Positions 32,849 to 42,323 of a stretch of 61,057 nt of DNA are shown in pieces. Both the position numbers and the translations under genes were made by a program. Position 1 is the first letter of the stretch. The number at the start of each line of letters is the position of its first letter. Source of the stretch: Streptomyces sp. SM10 (GTDB lineage: Bacteria > Actinomycetota > Actinomycetes > Streptomycetales > Streptomycetaceae); the NCBI RefSeq assembly GCF_002910915.1, contig NZ_NEUF01000024.1, forward strand, positions 1 through 61,057, written 5' to 3'. Under the pieces are notes generated by a model. The model was not told where the DNA came from. It ran no database searches and saw only the letters and a program-made list of their open reading frames with translations.

Positions 32849-32946
32849 GGCCTCCATCGCCCCTCCGCGCCCCGCCCGGGCGCGGATCCTCGGGGCATGC
32901 CTGACCCGCCGCTTGTCACACCCCCCCCTCGAGCAGGAGATTCGCT

Positions 32947-34209
32947 GTGACCATCACCCCGCCCGCCCTGAGTGTCTTCGAGAGCCTTGAGTCCGAAGTG
33001 CGCAGCTACTGCCGTAGCTGGCCCGCGGTGTTCGACCGCGCGCAGGGCGCCCGGCTCACGGACGAGGACGGCCACTCGTACCTGGACTTCTTCGCCGGCG
33101 CCGGATCCCTCAACTACGGACACAACAACCCGGTGCTGAAACGCGCGCTGATCGACTACATCGAGCGCGACGGCATCACCCACGGCCTGGACATGGCCAC
33201 GACCGCGAAGCGGGCGTTCCTCGAGACCTTCGAGAACGTGATCCTGCGCCCCCGTGACCTGCCCTACAAGGTGATGTTCCCCGGCCCGACGGGCACGAAC
33301 GCCGTCGAGTCGGCGCTGAAGCTCGCCCGCAAGGTCAAGGGCCGCGAGTCCGTCGTCTCGTTCACCAACGCCTTCCACGGCATGTCGCTCGGTTCGCTCG
33401 CCGTGACCGGCAACGCCTTCAAGCGCGCCGGCGCCGGCATCCCGCTGGTGCACGGCACCCCGATGCCGTTCGACAACTACTTCGACGGCCAGGTGCCCGA
33501 CTTCCTCTGGTTCGAGCGGCTCCTGGAGGACCAGGGGTCCGGGCTGAACAAGCCCGCCGCCGTGATCGTGGAGACCGTGCAGGGTGAGGGCGGCATCAAC
33601 GTCGCCCGCGCCGAGTGGCTCCGCGCGCTCCAGGACCTGTGCCACCGCCAGGACATGCTCCTGATCGTCGACGACATCCAGATGGGCTGCGGCCGTACCG
33701 GCGGCTTCTTCTCCTTCGAGGAGGCCGGCATCGTCCCGGACATCGTGACGCTGTCGAAGTCCATCAGCGGCTACGGCCTGCCGATGTCGCTCTGCCTCTT
33801 CAAGGGCGAGCTGGACGTCTGGGAGCCGGGCGAGCACAACGGAACCTTCCGCGGCAACAACCCGGCCTTCGTCACCGCCGCGGCCACGCTCGACGCCTAC
33901 TGGGCCGACGGCCAGATGGAGAAGCAGACCCTCGCCCGCGGCGAGCAGGTCGAGCAGACCCTGCTGGCGATCTGCGGCGAGGAGGACACCGCGCAGTTCC
34001 GCGGCCGCGGCCTGGTCTGGGGCCTGGAGTTCACCGACCCCGAGCGCGCGTCCGCGGTCTGCAAGCGCGCCTTCGAGCTGGGCCTGCTGCTGGAGACCTC
34101 CGGCCCGCAGTCCGAGGTCGTGAAGCTGCTTCCGCCGCTGACCGTCACCCCCGAAGAGCTGGACGAGGGCCTGCGCACGCTGGCCCGTTCCGTCCGCGAG
34201 ACCGCCTGA
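32947..34209 (+). CDS. ectB: L-2,4-diaminobutyrate transaminase EctB
   Basis: 420-residue class III aminotransferase making diaminobutyrate from aspartate semialdehyde and glutamate. Motifs include [18 protein letters not shown] (about residues 48-65), [17 protein letters not shown] for PLP phosphate binding, [12 protein letters not shown] with the PLP-ring Asp, and [12 protein letters not shown] with the Schiff-base Lys at about 271. Start GTG 32947 follows GAGCAGGAGATTCGCT. Complete length. Confidence 0.97.
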   Translation: MTITPPALSVFESLESEVRSYCRSWPAVFDRAQGARLTDEDGHSYLDFFAGAGSLNYGHNNPVLKRALIDYIERDGITHGLDMATTAKRAFLETFENVILRPRDLPYKVMFPGPTGTNAVESALKLARKVKGRESVVSFTNAFHGMSLGSLAVTGNAFKRAGAGIPLVHGTPMPFDNYFDGQVPDFLWFERLLEDQGSGLNKPAAVIVETVQGEGGINVARAEWLRALQDLCHRQDMLLIVDDIQMGCGRTGGFFSFEEAGIVPDIVTLSKSISGYGLPMSLCLFKGELDVWEPGEHNGTFRGNNPAFVTAAATLDAYWADGQMEKQTLARGEQVEQTLLAICGEEDTAQFRGRGLVWGLEFTDPERASAVCKRAFELGLLLETSGPQSEVVKLLPPLTVTPEELDEGLRTLARSVRETA

Positions 34210-34271
34210 GCGGGGCACACCCCCGCGCAGGCACAACTGAGCAGGACAGAAGAGAAAGGCACCATCCCACC

Positions 34272-34670
34272 GTGATCGTCCGATCTTTCAGTGACATCGA
34301 GAACACCGACCGGCATATCAAGTCCGCTTCAGGTACCTGGGAGAGCAAGCGCATCGTGCTCGCCAAGGAGAAGGTGGGCTTCTCGCTCCACGAGACCGTG
34401 CTGTACGCGGGCACGGAGACGTCGATGTGGTACGCCAACCACATCGAGGCCGTTCTGTGCACCGAGGGCGAGGCCGAGCTCACCAACGACGAGACCGGCG
34501 AGACGCACTGGATCTCCCCCGGGACGATGTACCTGTTGAACGGGCACGAGCACCACACGCTGCGGCCCAAGACCGACTTCCGCTGCGTGTGCGTCTTCAA
34601 TCCTCCCGTCACCGGGCGGGAGGACCATGACGAGAACGGTGTCTACCCGCTGCTGACAGAGGAGGGCTGA
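34272..34670 (+). CDS. ectC: Ectoine synthase EctC
   Basis: 132-residue cupin that cyclises N-gamma-acetyl-diaminobutyrate to ectoine. It has [18 protein letters not shown] at the start, the [21 protein letters not shown] and GEAEL region with metal ligands, and a C-terminal [24 protein letters not shown] typical of EctC. GTG start at 34272 follows AGAGAAAGGCACC. Its stop is four bases before the ectD ATG. Confidence 0.97.
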   Translation: MIVRSFSDIENTDRHIKSASGTWESKRIVLAKEKVGFSLHETVLYAGTETSMWYANHIEAVLCTEGEAELTNDETGETHWISPGTMYLLNGHEHHTLRPKTDFRCVCVFNPPVTGREDHDENGVYPLLTEEG

Positions 34671-34674
34671 ACCC

Positions 34675-35568
34675 ATGACCACCGATGTACGCACCGATCT
34701 GTACCCCTCGCGCGGCGCCGCCGAGATGACCACTCCCCGCCAGGACCCGGTCATCTGGTCCGCGCCGGGCGCGCCCGGGCCGGTCACCGCCAAGGAACTC
34801 CAGGGCTTCGAGGAGAACGGCTTCCTCACGGTCGACCAGCTCGTCACGCCTGACGAGGTGGCCGTCTACCGGTCCGAGCTGGACCGGCTGATCGCCGACC
34901 CGCTGGTCCGCGCCGACGAGCGCTCGATCATCGAGCCGAAGTCGCAGAGCGTGCGGTCCGTCTTCGAGGTGCACAAGCTCAGCGAGATCTTCGCGAACCT
35001 GGTCCGCGACGAGCGTGTGGTGGGCCGCGCCCGCCAGATCCTCGGCTCCGACGTGTACGTCCACCAGTCAAGGATCAACGTCAAGCCGGGCTTCGGTGCC
35101 TCGGGCTTCTACTGGCACTCGGACTTCGAGACCTGGCACGCCGAGGACGGTCTGCCGAACATGCGGACCGTGTCTGTCTCGATCGCCCTGACCGAGAACT
35201 ACGACACCAACGGCGGGCTGATGATCATGCCCGGTTCGCACAAGTCGTTCCTCGGCTGTGCGGGCGAGACGCCGAAGGACAACTACAAGCGGTCCCTGCA
35301 GATGCAGGACGCCGGCACCCCGTCCGACGAGGCGCTGACGAAGATGGCCGACCGGCACGGCATCAAGCTCTTCACGGGCGCGGCCGGTTCGGCGACCTGG
35401 TTCGACTGCAACTGCATGCACGGCTCGGGGGACAACATCACCCCGTACGCGCGCAGCAACGTCTTCATCGTCTTCAACAGCGTGGACAACGAGGCGCAGG
35501 AGCCCTTCGCGGCTCCGATCCGCCGGCCCGACTTCATCGGGGCACGCGACTTCACTCCGGTGAAGTAG
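34675..35568 (+). CDS. ectD: Ectoine 5-hydroxylase EctD
   Basis: 297-residue Fe(II)/2-oxoglutarate dioxygenase converting ectoine to 5-hydroxyectoine. The facial triad is in FYWHSDFETWHAEDG (H148, D150) and CMHGSGDNITPYARSN (H249). RINVKPGFGASGFYWHSDF upstream is the EctD signature. The final stretch DFIGARDFTPVK is complete. Presence of ectD implies 5-hydroxyectoine as an end product, usually favoured under heat or stationary stress. Followed by a strong terminator. Confidence 0.97.
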   Translation: MTTDVRTDLYPSRGAAEMTTPRQDPVIWSAPGAPGPVTAKELQGFEENGFLTVDQLVTPDEVAVYRSELDRLIADPLVRADERSIIEPKSQSVRSVFEVHKLSEIFANLVRDERVVGRARQILGSDVYVHQSRINVKPGFGASGFYWHSDFETWHAEDGLPNMRTVSVSIALTENYDTNGGLMIMPGSHKSFLGCAGETPKDNYKRSLQMQDAGTPSDEALTKMADRHGIKLFTGAAGSATWFDCNCMHGSGDNITPYARSNVFIVFNSVDNEAQEPFAAPIRRPDFIGARDFTPVK

Positions 35569-35584
35569 GGACGCAGGACGGCCG

Positions 35585-35619
35585 GACGGGGCGGGACGCA
35601 GCACGCGTCCCGCCCCGTC
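35585..35619 (+). terminator. Terminator of ectABCD
   Basis: GACGGGGCGGGACGC (35585-35599) pairs perfectly with GCGTCCCGCCCCGTC (35605-35619), loop AGCAC. It is 17 bases after the ectD stop and shared with the convergent oxidoreductase gene. Confidence 0.85.
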
Positions 35620-35658
35620 CTCGTCCTCGTCCTGTGCCTCGCCATGGACGTTCTCTCC

Positions 35659-36708
35659 TCACGGGTGCATGACGATCTTTCCGACGTGGCCCCTGCGGGC
35701 GAGCGCCTCCTGCGCCCGGGCGGCCTGCTCCAGGGGGTACGTCGCGGCGATGACGGGCTGGATCGTGCCCTGCCGGGCCAGGTCCATGAGGAGGCCGAAG
35801 TGCGTGGGCGTGTGCATCGCGGAGCCGATCACCTGTGCGTTGTGCAGATAGAGCCGGCGCACGTCGAACGCCACCTCGTACCCGCCGAGTGCACCGGCGA
35901 CGACCCACCGGCCGCCCTCGCGCAGCAGCGGCAGCACCGAGCCCACCAGGTCCCCGGCGACGACGTCCAGTGCGACGTCCACGCCCTCCGGGGCGACGGC
36001 CCGGATCTGCTCGGCGACGTCCCGTGCCCGGTCGAGGACCTCGTGGGCGCCCGCCTCACGCACCGCGTCGATCTTGGATCCGCTGCTGACGGCGAGCACC
36101 TTCGCACCGCGGGCCCGGGCGATCTGAATCAGCGCGAGGCCCACGCCCCCGGACGCCCCCGAGACCAGGACGGTCTCGCCCGTGCCCAGCCTGCCCCGCT
36201 CGATCATGCCCAGCGCCGTACCGTAGGCGGTCGGCAGCGTCGCGAGCTGGTCGTCGGTGAGCGGGGAGTCCGTCACGTCGTGCACACGCCCGGCGGGCGC
36301 GGTGACGTACTCCGCGTAACCGCCGTCGCGTTCGCTCCCCATCAGGCCCACCGGGTTCGCGTCCGGTCCTTCCGAGTCGTAGATCGCCGGGTCGACGACC
36401 ACCCGGCGGCCGACGAGGCTCTCGTCCGCGCCGGAACCGACGGCCACCACCCGGCCGGCCACGTCGGCGCCCTGGATGCGCGGAAAGTCGAGCGGGCCTC
36501 GCCAGCCGGACAGCGCCTCCGGGTCTCCCGGCCGGCCGTAGGCACCCTCACGGGTCCACAGGTCGGTGTTGTTCAGCGCCACCGCGGCGACCCTGACCAG
36601 CACCTCTCCCGCCGGCAGCACGGGCACGGCGACCTCTGCCGGCTGGAGGACCTCCGGCCCTCCGTGCTTCGCGATCCGCACTGCGCGCATGGTTCCGGGC
36701 ACGTCCAT
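35659..36708 (-). CDS. Zinc-independent quinone oxidoreductase-like MDR protein
   Basis: 349-residue medium-chain dehydrogenase/reductase. MRAVRIAKHGGPEVLQPAEVAVPVLPAGEVLVRVAAVALNNTDLWTR is the usual opening, the nucleotide-binding SGASGGVGLALIQIARARGAKVLAVS lies mid-protein, and the region lacks the Cys-rich zinc loop of alcohol dehydrogenases. The ATG at 36708 has AGGAGG seven bases upstream. It is divergent from a TetR gene, with two operator-like repeats between them, so it is probably that regulator's target. Substrate unknown, perhaps a quinone or enone. Confidence 0.88.
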   Translation of the reverse strand: MDVPGTMRAVRIAKHGGPEVLQPAEVAVPVLPAGEVLVRVAAVALNNTDLWTREGAYGRPGDPEALSGWRGPLDFPRIQGADVAGRVVAVGSGADESLVGRRVVVDPAIYDSEGPDANPVGLMGSERDGGYAEYVTAPAGRVHDVTDSPLTDDQLATLPTAYGTALGMIERGRLGTGETVLVSGASGGVGLALIQIARARGAKVLAVSSGSKIDAVREAGAHEVLDRARDVAEQIRAVAPEGVDVALDVVAGDLVGSVLPLLREGGRWVVAGALGGYEVAFDVRRLYLHNAQVIGSAMHTPTHFGLLMDLARQGTIQPVIAATYPLEQAARAQEALARRGHVGKIVMHP

Positions 36709-36725
36709 CGCTCGACCTCCTGCTA

Positions 36726-36771
36726 GGTATACTGATCTGTGAACACACTCGACGGTACACCGATCGGTGAA
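36726..36771 (+). promoter_or_regulatory. Twin TetR operator-like repeats
   Basis: GGTATACTGATCTGTGAA (36726-36743) and GGTACACCGATCGGTGAA (36754-36771) share 15 of 18 positions, 28 bases apart. The second contains the perfect 12-base palindrome CACCGATCGGTG. They lie between the oxidoreductase start and the TetR start, and are the probable operators for both. Confidence 0.72.
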
Positions 36772-36780
36772 GGAATGCTG

Positions 36781-37353
36781 ATGCAGGACGCACGCCCCCT
36801 GACGCCGGCAGGCAAGCGCATCGTCGCGGCCGCCGAGGAGCTGTTCTACAGCCGCGGCATCACGGCGGTCGGCGTGGATCTGATCGCCGAGCGCTCGGGG
36901 GTGACCAAGCGGACCCTGTACAACCAGTTCGGCTCGAAGGACCGGCTCGTGGCGGCCTACCTCGCGGAACGCGACCGGCGCTGGCAGTCGCTCGTCCGCG
37001 CCACCGTCGACGCCTGCGAGGACCCGGTCGAGGCCGTCACCGCCCCCTTCGAGGCGCTGCGGGTCTGGAGCGGGACCAACGCCCGCGGATGCGCGTTCAT
37101 CAACGCCCTGGCCGAGCTCCCGGACGCCTCCCATCCCGCGTACGTCATCGCCGCGGACCAGAAGCGTTGGCTCGTGAACCTGTTCGAGGACCTCGCCACC
37201 GCTGGGGGCTGCTCGGCCCCCGGCGCACTGGCCACCCAGCTCCTCGTGCTGCACGAGGGCGCCCTCGCCACGCAGCCCCTCCCGCTCGCCACCCTCCCGT
37301 GCGGCATCGAGCTGGCACGATCCCTGGTGCGGGCGGCCCTGACCCGCCCGTAG
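36781..37353 (+). CDS. TetR/AcrR family transcriptional regulator
   Basis: 190-residue repressor. The N-terminal helix-turn-helix spans PAGKRIVAAAEELFYSRGITAVGVDLIAERSGVTKRTLYNQFGSK, the standard TetR pattern. The C-terminal ligand domain (about 65-190) is Ala/Leu-rich with SGTNARGCAFINALAELPD. ATG 36781 is chosen because AGGA lies six bases upstream. A GTG at 36739 opens the frame but would place the operator palindrome inside the coding region. It likely represses itself and the divergent oxidoreductase. Inducer unknown. Confidence 0.9.
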   Translation: MQDARPLTPAGKRIVAAAEELFYSRGITAVGVDLIAERSGVTKRTLYNQFGSKDRLVAAYLAERDRRWQSLVRATVDACEDPVEAVTAPFEALRVWSGTNARGCAFINALAELPDASHPAYVIAADQKRWLVNLFEDLATAGGCSAPGALATQLLVLHEGALATQPLPLATLPCGIELARSLVRAALTRP

Positions 37354-37413
37354 GGGCCACCGGACCGTACAACTCGCTGGACCCGGCGCGGATCAGCGGA
37401 GACAGTGGCGCCC

Positions 37414-38427
37414 ATGACTTCGCTCGTACAGCACATCACCATCGACTGCGCCGACGCCTACGAACTGGCCCTCTTCTGGGCCGAGGTGCTCGGCTCGCCG
37501 GTCTCCGACGACGACGCGCCCGGCGATCCCGAGGCACTCGTGGAGGCACCGGGCGCCGCGCTGCTCTTCATCACGGTGCCGGAACCCAAGAGCGGCAAGA
37601 ACCGGATCCATCTGGACATCCGCCCCGAGCGCCGTACCCGCGACGAGGAGGTCGAGCGGCTGCTCGCCCTGGGCGCCACGCTGGTCGCGGACCACCGCAA
37701 GCCGAACGGCCGGGGCTGGGCGACGCTGGCCGATCCGGAGGGCAACGAGTTCTGCGTGGAGTGCGGGGCCGCCGAACGCGCGGCGCTGACCGGCACACGG
37801 CTGCCGATCACCGCCGACGACGTGACGCTGGCGGTACGGCTCGCGGTAGACACCCTCACGGCGTCCCCGGTGGACAACTGGCGTGTCCCCGCAGGGTCGT
37901 TGACGTGGGACTGCTGGGAGACCGTGGAGCATCTGAGCGACGACCTCTTCGCATACGCCGTCCAGCTCGGCCCGCGCAAGCCCTCCCTGGAGACCGAGGT
38001 CCCCTACCGCTGGGCCCCGGACCGCGAGGGCGGCCCCTCGAACTCGATCTTCGCGAACCCCGAGGCGGGGACCGCCGGCCTGCTCCGGACGCTGGAGGCG
38101 AGCGGCGCGCTGCTGACCGCGATGGTGCGTACGGCCTCCCCCGATCTCCGTTCGTACCACTCGTACGGCGTCTCCGACCCGGAGGGCTTCGCCGCGATGG
38201 GTGTCGTCGAGACCCTGGTGCACCTCCACGACGTGGCCACCGGGCTGTCGCTCTCCTGGACCCCGCCCCGGGACCTCTGCGACCGCGTGCTGGCCCGGCT
38301 GTTCCCCGACGCCCCGGACGACGAGGACCGGTGGACCGTCCTGCTGTGGTCCACCGGCCGCGCGGATCTGCCGGGCCGCGACCGCGTCACCTCGTGGAGG
38401 TGGCACGGCGCGCCGCTGGAGCGGTGA
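37414..38427 (+). CDS. VOC domain fused to maleylpyruvate isomerase/mycothiol-type domain
   Basis: 337-residue two-domain protein. Residues about 1-120 form a VOC domain (HITIDCADAYELALFWAEVLG, RIHLDIRPERRTRDEEVERLLALGA, ATLADPEGNEFCVEC). Residues about 130-335 resemble maleylpyruvate isomerase N-terminal/DinB-like proteins (WDCWETVEHLSDDLFAYAVQL, VVETLVHLHDVATGLSLSW) with the metal-site His pattern. Such DinB proteins use mycothiol in actinobacteria. GTG 37405 is an alternative start. The fusion suggests a thiol-dependent detoxification enzyme, by inference. Confidence 0.82.
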   Translation: MTSLVQHITIDCADAYELALFWAEVLGSPVSDDDAPGDPEALVEAPGAALLFITVPEPKSGKNRIHLDIRPERRTRDEEVERLLALGATLVADHRKPNGRGWATLADPEGNEFCVECGAAERAALTGTRLPITADDVTLAVRLAVDTLTASPVDNWRVPAGSLTWDCWETVEHLSDDLFAYAVQLGPRKPSLETEVPYRWAPDREGGPSNSIFANPEAGTAGLLRTLEASGALLTAMVRTASPDLRSYHSYGVSDPEGFAAMGVVETLVHLHDVATGLSLSWTPPRDLCDRVLARLFPDAPDDEDRWTVLLWSTGRADLPGRDRVTSWRWHGAPLER

Positions 38428-38449
38428 GCCACCGGAGCCTGGGCCGCCG

Positions 38450-38547
38450 GGGCCTCCGGCCGGGGGATCAGCGACGCGGAGTACGTGGCCGCGCTGAAGG
38501 TGCTCCGGAGGGTGGTGGCCAACGTCGAGGGTCCCCGCCCCGTCTGA
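38450..38547 (+). pseudogene. C-terminal remnant of a MarR-type regulator
   Basis: The frame ending at TGA 38545-38547 reads AGISDAEYVAALKVLRRVVA then NVEGPRPV. This is the closing helix typical of MarR-family repressors (GISDxEYxxxLxVL). No start codon, HTH or dimer helix precedes it within the gap after the fusion gene, so most of the gene is lost. It marks the left edge of the galactan-use locus. Confidence 0.5.
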
Positions 38548-38561
38548 CCCCTCTTCCGCTG

Positions 38562-38598
38562 CGGCGGTCCGGACCGACGTGTGCGGTCCGGACCGCCG
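38562..38598. terminator. Terminator hairpin beyond galactanase gene
   Basis: CGGCGGTCCGGACC (38562-38575) pairs perfectly with GGTCCGGACCGCCG (38585-38598). It lies just past the galactanase stop. Confidence 0.75.
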
Positions 38599-38604
38599 GG
38601 CCGC

Positions 38605-40164
38605 CTACCGGTGCGAGAACCAGGCGGCCGCCGGCAGCAGCTTGCCGTTGCAGTCGAAGACAGCCTGGTTCTCCCACGCGTTGCCCGACGCCGGGTCGGC
38701 CGGGTCCCAGCCGCTGCCGGTGGCGGCGGTCCAGGCGGGCTCCCAGTAGACGGCGCCCAGGCCCCGGCCGTTCGGGACGGCCTCGACGACGTTCATGACG
38801 TCCCGGAGGTTCGCCGCCTGCCCGGCCGGTGTCGCCGGGTAGCCGCTGACGAGCTGGTCGGCGGTGGCGACGTTGTTCTCCAGTCCGTCGCCGTTCGCGA
38901 GGGTGTGGGCGTAGGCCGTTTCGGCGACCATCACCGGCTTGCCGTAGCGGGAGGCGGCGGCGTCGAGGTTGGTCTGGAGCTCCGACAGCGAGCCGTGCCA
39001 GTAGCCGTAGTAGGAGAGGGCGATGACGTCGAAGGGCACCTTCTGGGCCACCGCGTTGTCGAACCACCAGCGGGTGCCCTCGTTGTCGCCGCCCTCGGCG
39101 AGGTGCAGGGCCACCTTCGTGCTGGAGGAGACCGCCTTCGCGGCATTCGCTCCGGACGTGATGAGGCCGGCCAGCTGGGACCAGTTGCCGGTGGAGCCCT
39201 CCGGCCAGAGCATGCCGCCGTTGATCTCGTTGCCGATCTGCACCATGTCGGCCGTGGTGCCCTGGGCCTTGAGGGCGTTCAGCACGTCGTGGGTGTGGTT
39301 GTAGACGTCGGTCCGCAGCCGGCTGTAGCCGTGTCCGGACCACGCGGCGGGCTTGTTCTGCTTGCCGGGGTCGGCCCAGGCGTCGGAGTAGTGGAAGTCG
39401 ATGAGGGTCTTCATGCCGAGGGCCTTGGCGCGCTTGGCCATCGCGAGGACGTGGGCCTTGTCGTTGTAGCCGTCGGCGGGGTTCACCCACACCTTCAGGC
39501 GTACGTAGTTCATCCCGGAGCTCTTGAGGATGCTCATCGCGTCCCCGGCCGTGCCGCTCGCATTGCTGTACGTGGCCCCGTGCGCCTCGTTCTTCGGGAG
39601 GGTGGAGAGGTCGCCGCCCCTGATGCTCAGCCCGGTGGCGCCGGGGGTGAAGGCGATGTCGTCGAAGTTGGCCCACTCCCCCGCGTGCGCGTCGGAGTTG
39701 AGGCTGATCGTGCACGCACCGCCGGTCACCTTGACGGAGGTGACGAGCCTGACCCAGGCGCCGTCGGCGGTGGGCGGCAGGTCGGTGCGCTGTTCGGCGG
39801 CGCCGCAGTTGCGCAGGGCCAGGTAGGCGGAGTTCTGGCCGCCGCCCGAGCGGACCCAGGCGCTGAGGGTGTACGTGCCGTCGGTGAGGCCGCTCAGGTA
39901 CTGGAAGGTCTCGACCTTGTACGCCGAGGCCGACCAGTGGCTGAGCCGGGTGCTGCCGCCGTGACCGCCCGCCTCGGTGAAGGAGGCGGCGTCCTGCCCG
40001 CCGGCCGAGTACGTCGACCAGCCGGTGGCGCCGGACTCGAAGCCGGTGTTGACGGGTGCGGTGGCCGCGTGGGCGGCCTGCGCGGGGAGCGCGGCGAACA
40101 CGAGGCCGGAGAGCGCGGCCACCGCCCCGGCCGCCTTCGCGCGGGTGTGCGTCGTTCCGTACAT
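38605..40164 (-). CDS. ganB: Secreted arabinogalactan endo-beta-1,4-galactanase (GH53)
   Basis: 519-residue secreted enzyme hydrolysing beta-1,4-galactan side chains of pectin. A signal peptide (about 1-33, ends AQAAHA) leads to a carbohydrate-binding-like jelly-roll (about 38-175, NTGFESGATGWSTYSAGG). The GH53 TIM barrel follows: IRGGDLSTLPKNEAHGATY, acid/base Glu in VQIGNEINGGMLWPEG, and nucleophile Glu in KPVMVAETAYAH. It ends QAVFDCNGKLLPAAAWF. It is downstream of the GH42 gene (45-base gap) and probably in one transcript. Released oligosaccharides would be imported by the neighbouring ABC system. Confidence 0.93.
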   Translation of the reverse strand: MYGTTHTRAKAAGAVAALSGLVFAALPAQAAHAATAPVNTGFESGATGWSTYSAGGQDAASFTEAGGHGGSTRLSHWSASAYKVETFQYLSGLTDGTYTLSAWVRSGGGQNSAYLALRNCGAAEQRTDLPPTADGAWVRLVTSVKVTGGACTISLNSDAHAGEWANFDDIAFTPGATGLSIRGGDLSTLPKNEAHGATYSNASGTAGDAMSILKSSGMNYVRLKVWVNPADGYNDKAHVLAMAKRAKALGMKTLIDFHYSDAWADPGKQNKPAAWSGHGYSRLRTDVYNHTHDVLNALKAQGTTADMVQIGNEINGGMLWPEGSTGNWSQLAGLITSGANAAKAVSSSTKVALHLAEGGDNEGTRWWFDNAVAQKVPFDVIALSYYGYWHGSLSELQTNLDAAASRYGKPVMVAETAYAHTLANGDGLENNVATADQLVSGYPATPAGQAANLRDVMNVVEAVPNGRGLGAVYWEPAWTAATGSGWDPADPASGNAWENQAVFDCNGKLLPAAAWFSHR

Positions 40165-40209
40165 CGTCGATGTCCCTTCGACCGTGGTGCGGGGGAACGT
40201 GCGGGCGCC

Positions 40210-42255
40210 TCAGCCGTCGAGCCGTACGACGCGGACCGCGCCCGCCGGAACGGCGAGTTTGTCCGCGGCGGGCTCGCCGGTGAGGAGTTCGGTGCCGGGG
40301 GCGTCCAGCGCCACCCCGGCGTCGGCATCGCTGTGGTTGATGACGAAGAGGTAGCTGCCGGTCTCCCCGGTGCGGCGTACGACCTCGACGTCGTAGGGCA
40401 GGTCGGTGCGGGGGTCGATCCGGGCGTCGGCGGCGGCGCGGTCCAGGACCGCGTCCAGGTCGGGTCCGGACAGCCGGGTGGAGACGTACCAGGCGGTGCC
40501 TTCGCCGAGCCTGTTGCGGGTGACGGCGGGGCGGCCGGCCGGGATGCCGTCGGCGTACGACCAGAGCGTCTCGGCTCCGAGCGGGATCACGACGTCCGAC
40601 CAGAGGTCACCGGTCAGCTCGGGCCCTTCGGGGGCGCCCTCGGGGGTGATCAGGCGGACGGAGCCGCCCTCACCGAGCGGGGCGAACTCCTCCACCGTCA
40701 GCCCGAGCACGTCCCGGAGCGCTCCCGGGTAGGCCCCGGGGTGCACGGCGTCGTCGGTGTCGACGATGCCGGAGAAGTACGAGACGACGAGGGTGCCGCC
40801 CTGTTCGACGTAGCGGCGCAGGTTGCGGCCGGTCTCCTCGGTGGCGAGGTAGAGGGCGGGGACGACGACGAGGGGGTAGGCGGAGAGGTCGGCGGCGGGG
40901 TGGGCGAAGTCGACGGTGAGGTGGCGGTCGTAGAGCGAGGCGTAGAAGGTGTCGGCGCGCTCACGGGCGTCGTGCTCCTGGCTCGGGCGCCACTCCAGGC
41001 GCTGTGCCCACCAGGACTCCCAGTCCCAGACCATCGCCACGTCGGCGACGGTCCGGGTGGACCGGATCTCCTCCAGCCGGCCGAGGCCGGCGCCGAGCGC
41101 GCTCACCTCGCGCCAGATCCGGGAGTCGGTGCCGGCGTGCGGAACCATCGCGGAGTGGAACTTCTCGGCACCGCGCCGGGACTGGCGCCACTGGAAGAAC
41201 ATCGCGCCCTCGGAGCCGCGGGCGACATGGGCGAGGCTGTTGCGGGCCATCTCGCCGGGGCGCTTGGCGGGGTTGCGGGGCTGCCAGTTGACGCCGCTGG
41301 TGGAGTGCTCCAGCAGCAGCCAGGGAGCGCCGCCCGCGACGGAGCGGGTGAGGTCGGCGGCCATGGCGAGGTTGACGTGGGTGCGCCGCCCGTCGGTGAT
41401 CAGGTAGTGGTCGTTGGTGACGAGGTCGACCTCGCGGCCCCAGGCCCAGTAGTCGACGGACTCGCACTGGCTGAGGGCGGTCATGAAGTTGGTGGTGACG
41501 GGGACGCCAGGGGCGAGGCGGTGCAGGATGTCGCGTTCGGCGGTGAAGTTCTCCCGCATGGTGGCGTCGGCGAAGCGGGCGTAGTCGAGCTGCTGGGCGG
41601 GGTTGCCGACGGTCGGGGTCGTGCGGGGCGGGTCGATGTCCTCCAGGCTCCGGTAGCGCTGCCCCCAGAAGGCGGTGCCCCAGGCCTCGTTGACCGCCTC
41701 GGCCGAGCCGTGCCGGGCGGTGAGCCAGCGGCGGAAGTGTGCGCCGCAGCTGTCGCAGTAGCAGGCGCTGACCGGGACGCCGTACTCGTTGTGGACGTGC
41801 CACATCGCGAGGGCGGGGTGGTTCGCGTAGCGCCGGGCGAGCTGCTCGGTGATGCCGGCGGCCGCCGCGCGGTAGGCGGCCGAGCTGTGGCAGAGGGCGC
41901 CGCGTGAGCCGAAGGCGTACCGGACCCCGTCCCGGCTGACGGGCAGGGCCTCGGGGTGGGCGCGGTAGAACCAGGCGGGCGGGGCGACCGTGGGGGTGCC
42001 GAGGTCGGCGCGGATGCCGTTGACGTGCAGCAGGTCCAGGAGCCGGTCGAGCCAGCCGAAGTCGTAGGCGCCCGGCTCGGGTTCCAGTAGTGCCCAGGAG
42101 AAGATCCCGACGCTGACCATGGTCACACCGGCTTCCCGCATCAGGCGCACGTCCTCGTGCCAGACCTCCTCGGGCCACTGCTCGGGGTTGTAGTCGCCGC
42201 CGAAGGCCAGCCTGTGCAGGCCCACCGGGTACGGAGCGGATTCTGAGTACGGCAT
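40210..42255 (-). CDS. ganA: Beta-galactosidase GH42
   Basis: 681-residue cytoplasmic beta-galactosidase. It starts MPYSESAPYPVGLHRLAFGGDYNPEQWPEEVWHEDVRLM, and has the Cys cluster CYCDSCGAHFRRW of GH42 zinc sites. Catalytic Glu residues are in LAMWHVHNEYG (acid/base) and LLLEHSTSGVNWQP (nucleophile). The trimerisation and beta-galactosidase domains follow to the end. ATG 42255 has AGGAGC upstream; longer open frame beyond it is non-coding. The gene diverges from the sugar ABC importer with overlapping -35 regions. It likely cleaves galactooligosaccharides imported from galactan. Confidence 0.95.
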   Translation of the reverse strand: MPYSESAPYPVGLHRLAFGGDYNPEQWPEEVWHEDVRLMREAGVTMVSVGIFSWALLEPEPGAYDFGWLDRLLDLLHVNGIRADLGTPTVAPPAWFYRAHPEALPVSRDGVRYAFGSRGALCHSSAAYRAAAAGITEQLARRYANHPALAMWHVHNEYGVPVSACYCDSCGAHFRRWLTARHGSAEAVNEAWGTAFWGQRYRSLEDIDPPRTTPTVGNPAQQLDYARFADATMRENFTAERDILHRLAPGVPVTTNFMTALSQCESVDYWAWGREVDLVTNDHYLITDGRRTHVNLAMAADLTRSVAGGAPWLLLEHSTSGVNWQPRNPAKRPGEMARNSLAHVARGSEGAMFFQWRQSRRGAEKFHSAMVPHAGTDSRIWREVSALGAGLGRLEEIRSTRTVADVAMVWDWESWWAQRLEWRPSQEHDARERADTFYASLYDRHLTVDFAHPAADLSAYPLVVVPALYLATEETGRNLRRYVEQGGTLVVSYFSGIVDTDDAVHPGAYPGALRDVLGLTVEEFAPLGEGGSVRLITPEGAPEGPELTGDLWSDVVIPLGAETLWSYADGIPAGRPAVTRNRLGEGTAWYVSTRLSGPDLDAVLDRAAADARIDPRTDLPYDVEVVRRTGETGSYLFVINHSDADAGVALDAPGTELLTGEPAADKLAVPAGAVRVVRLDG

Positions 42256-42323
42256 GGACAGCTCCTGGCTCTTCGGGACATTTTCTGGGAACGTGCACAC
42301 ACACTCTCGGCGGCGCATGGCCA

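Noticed and set aside
38581..41907. Very long open frame of 1108 codons opposite the galactanase and galactosidase genes
   Set aside because: It is antisense to two well-supported GH genes and its peptide is Gly/Arg/Val-rich without any domain, an effect of high third-position GC.
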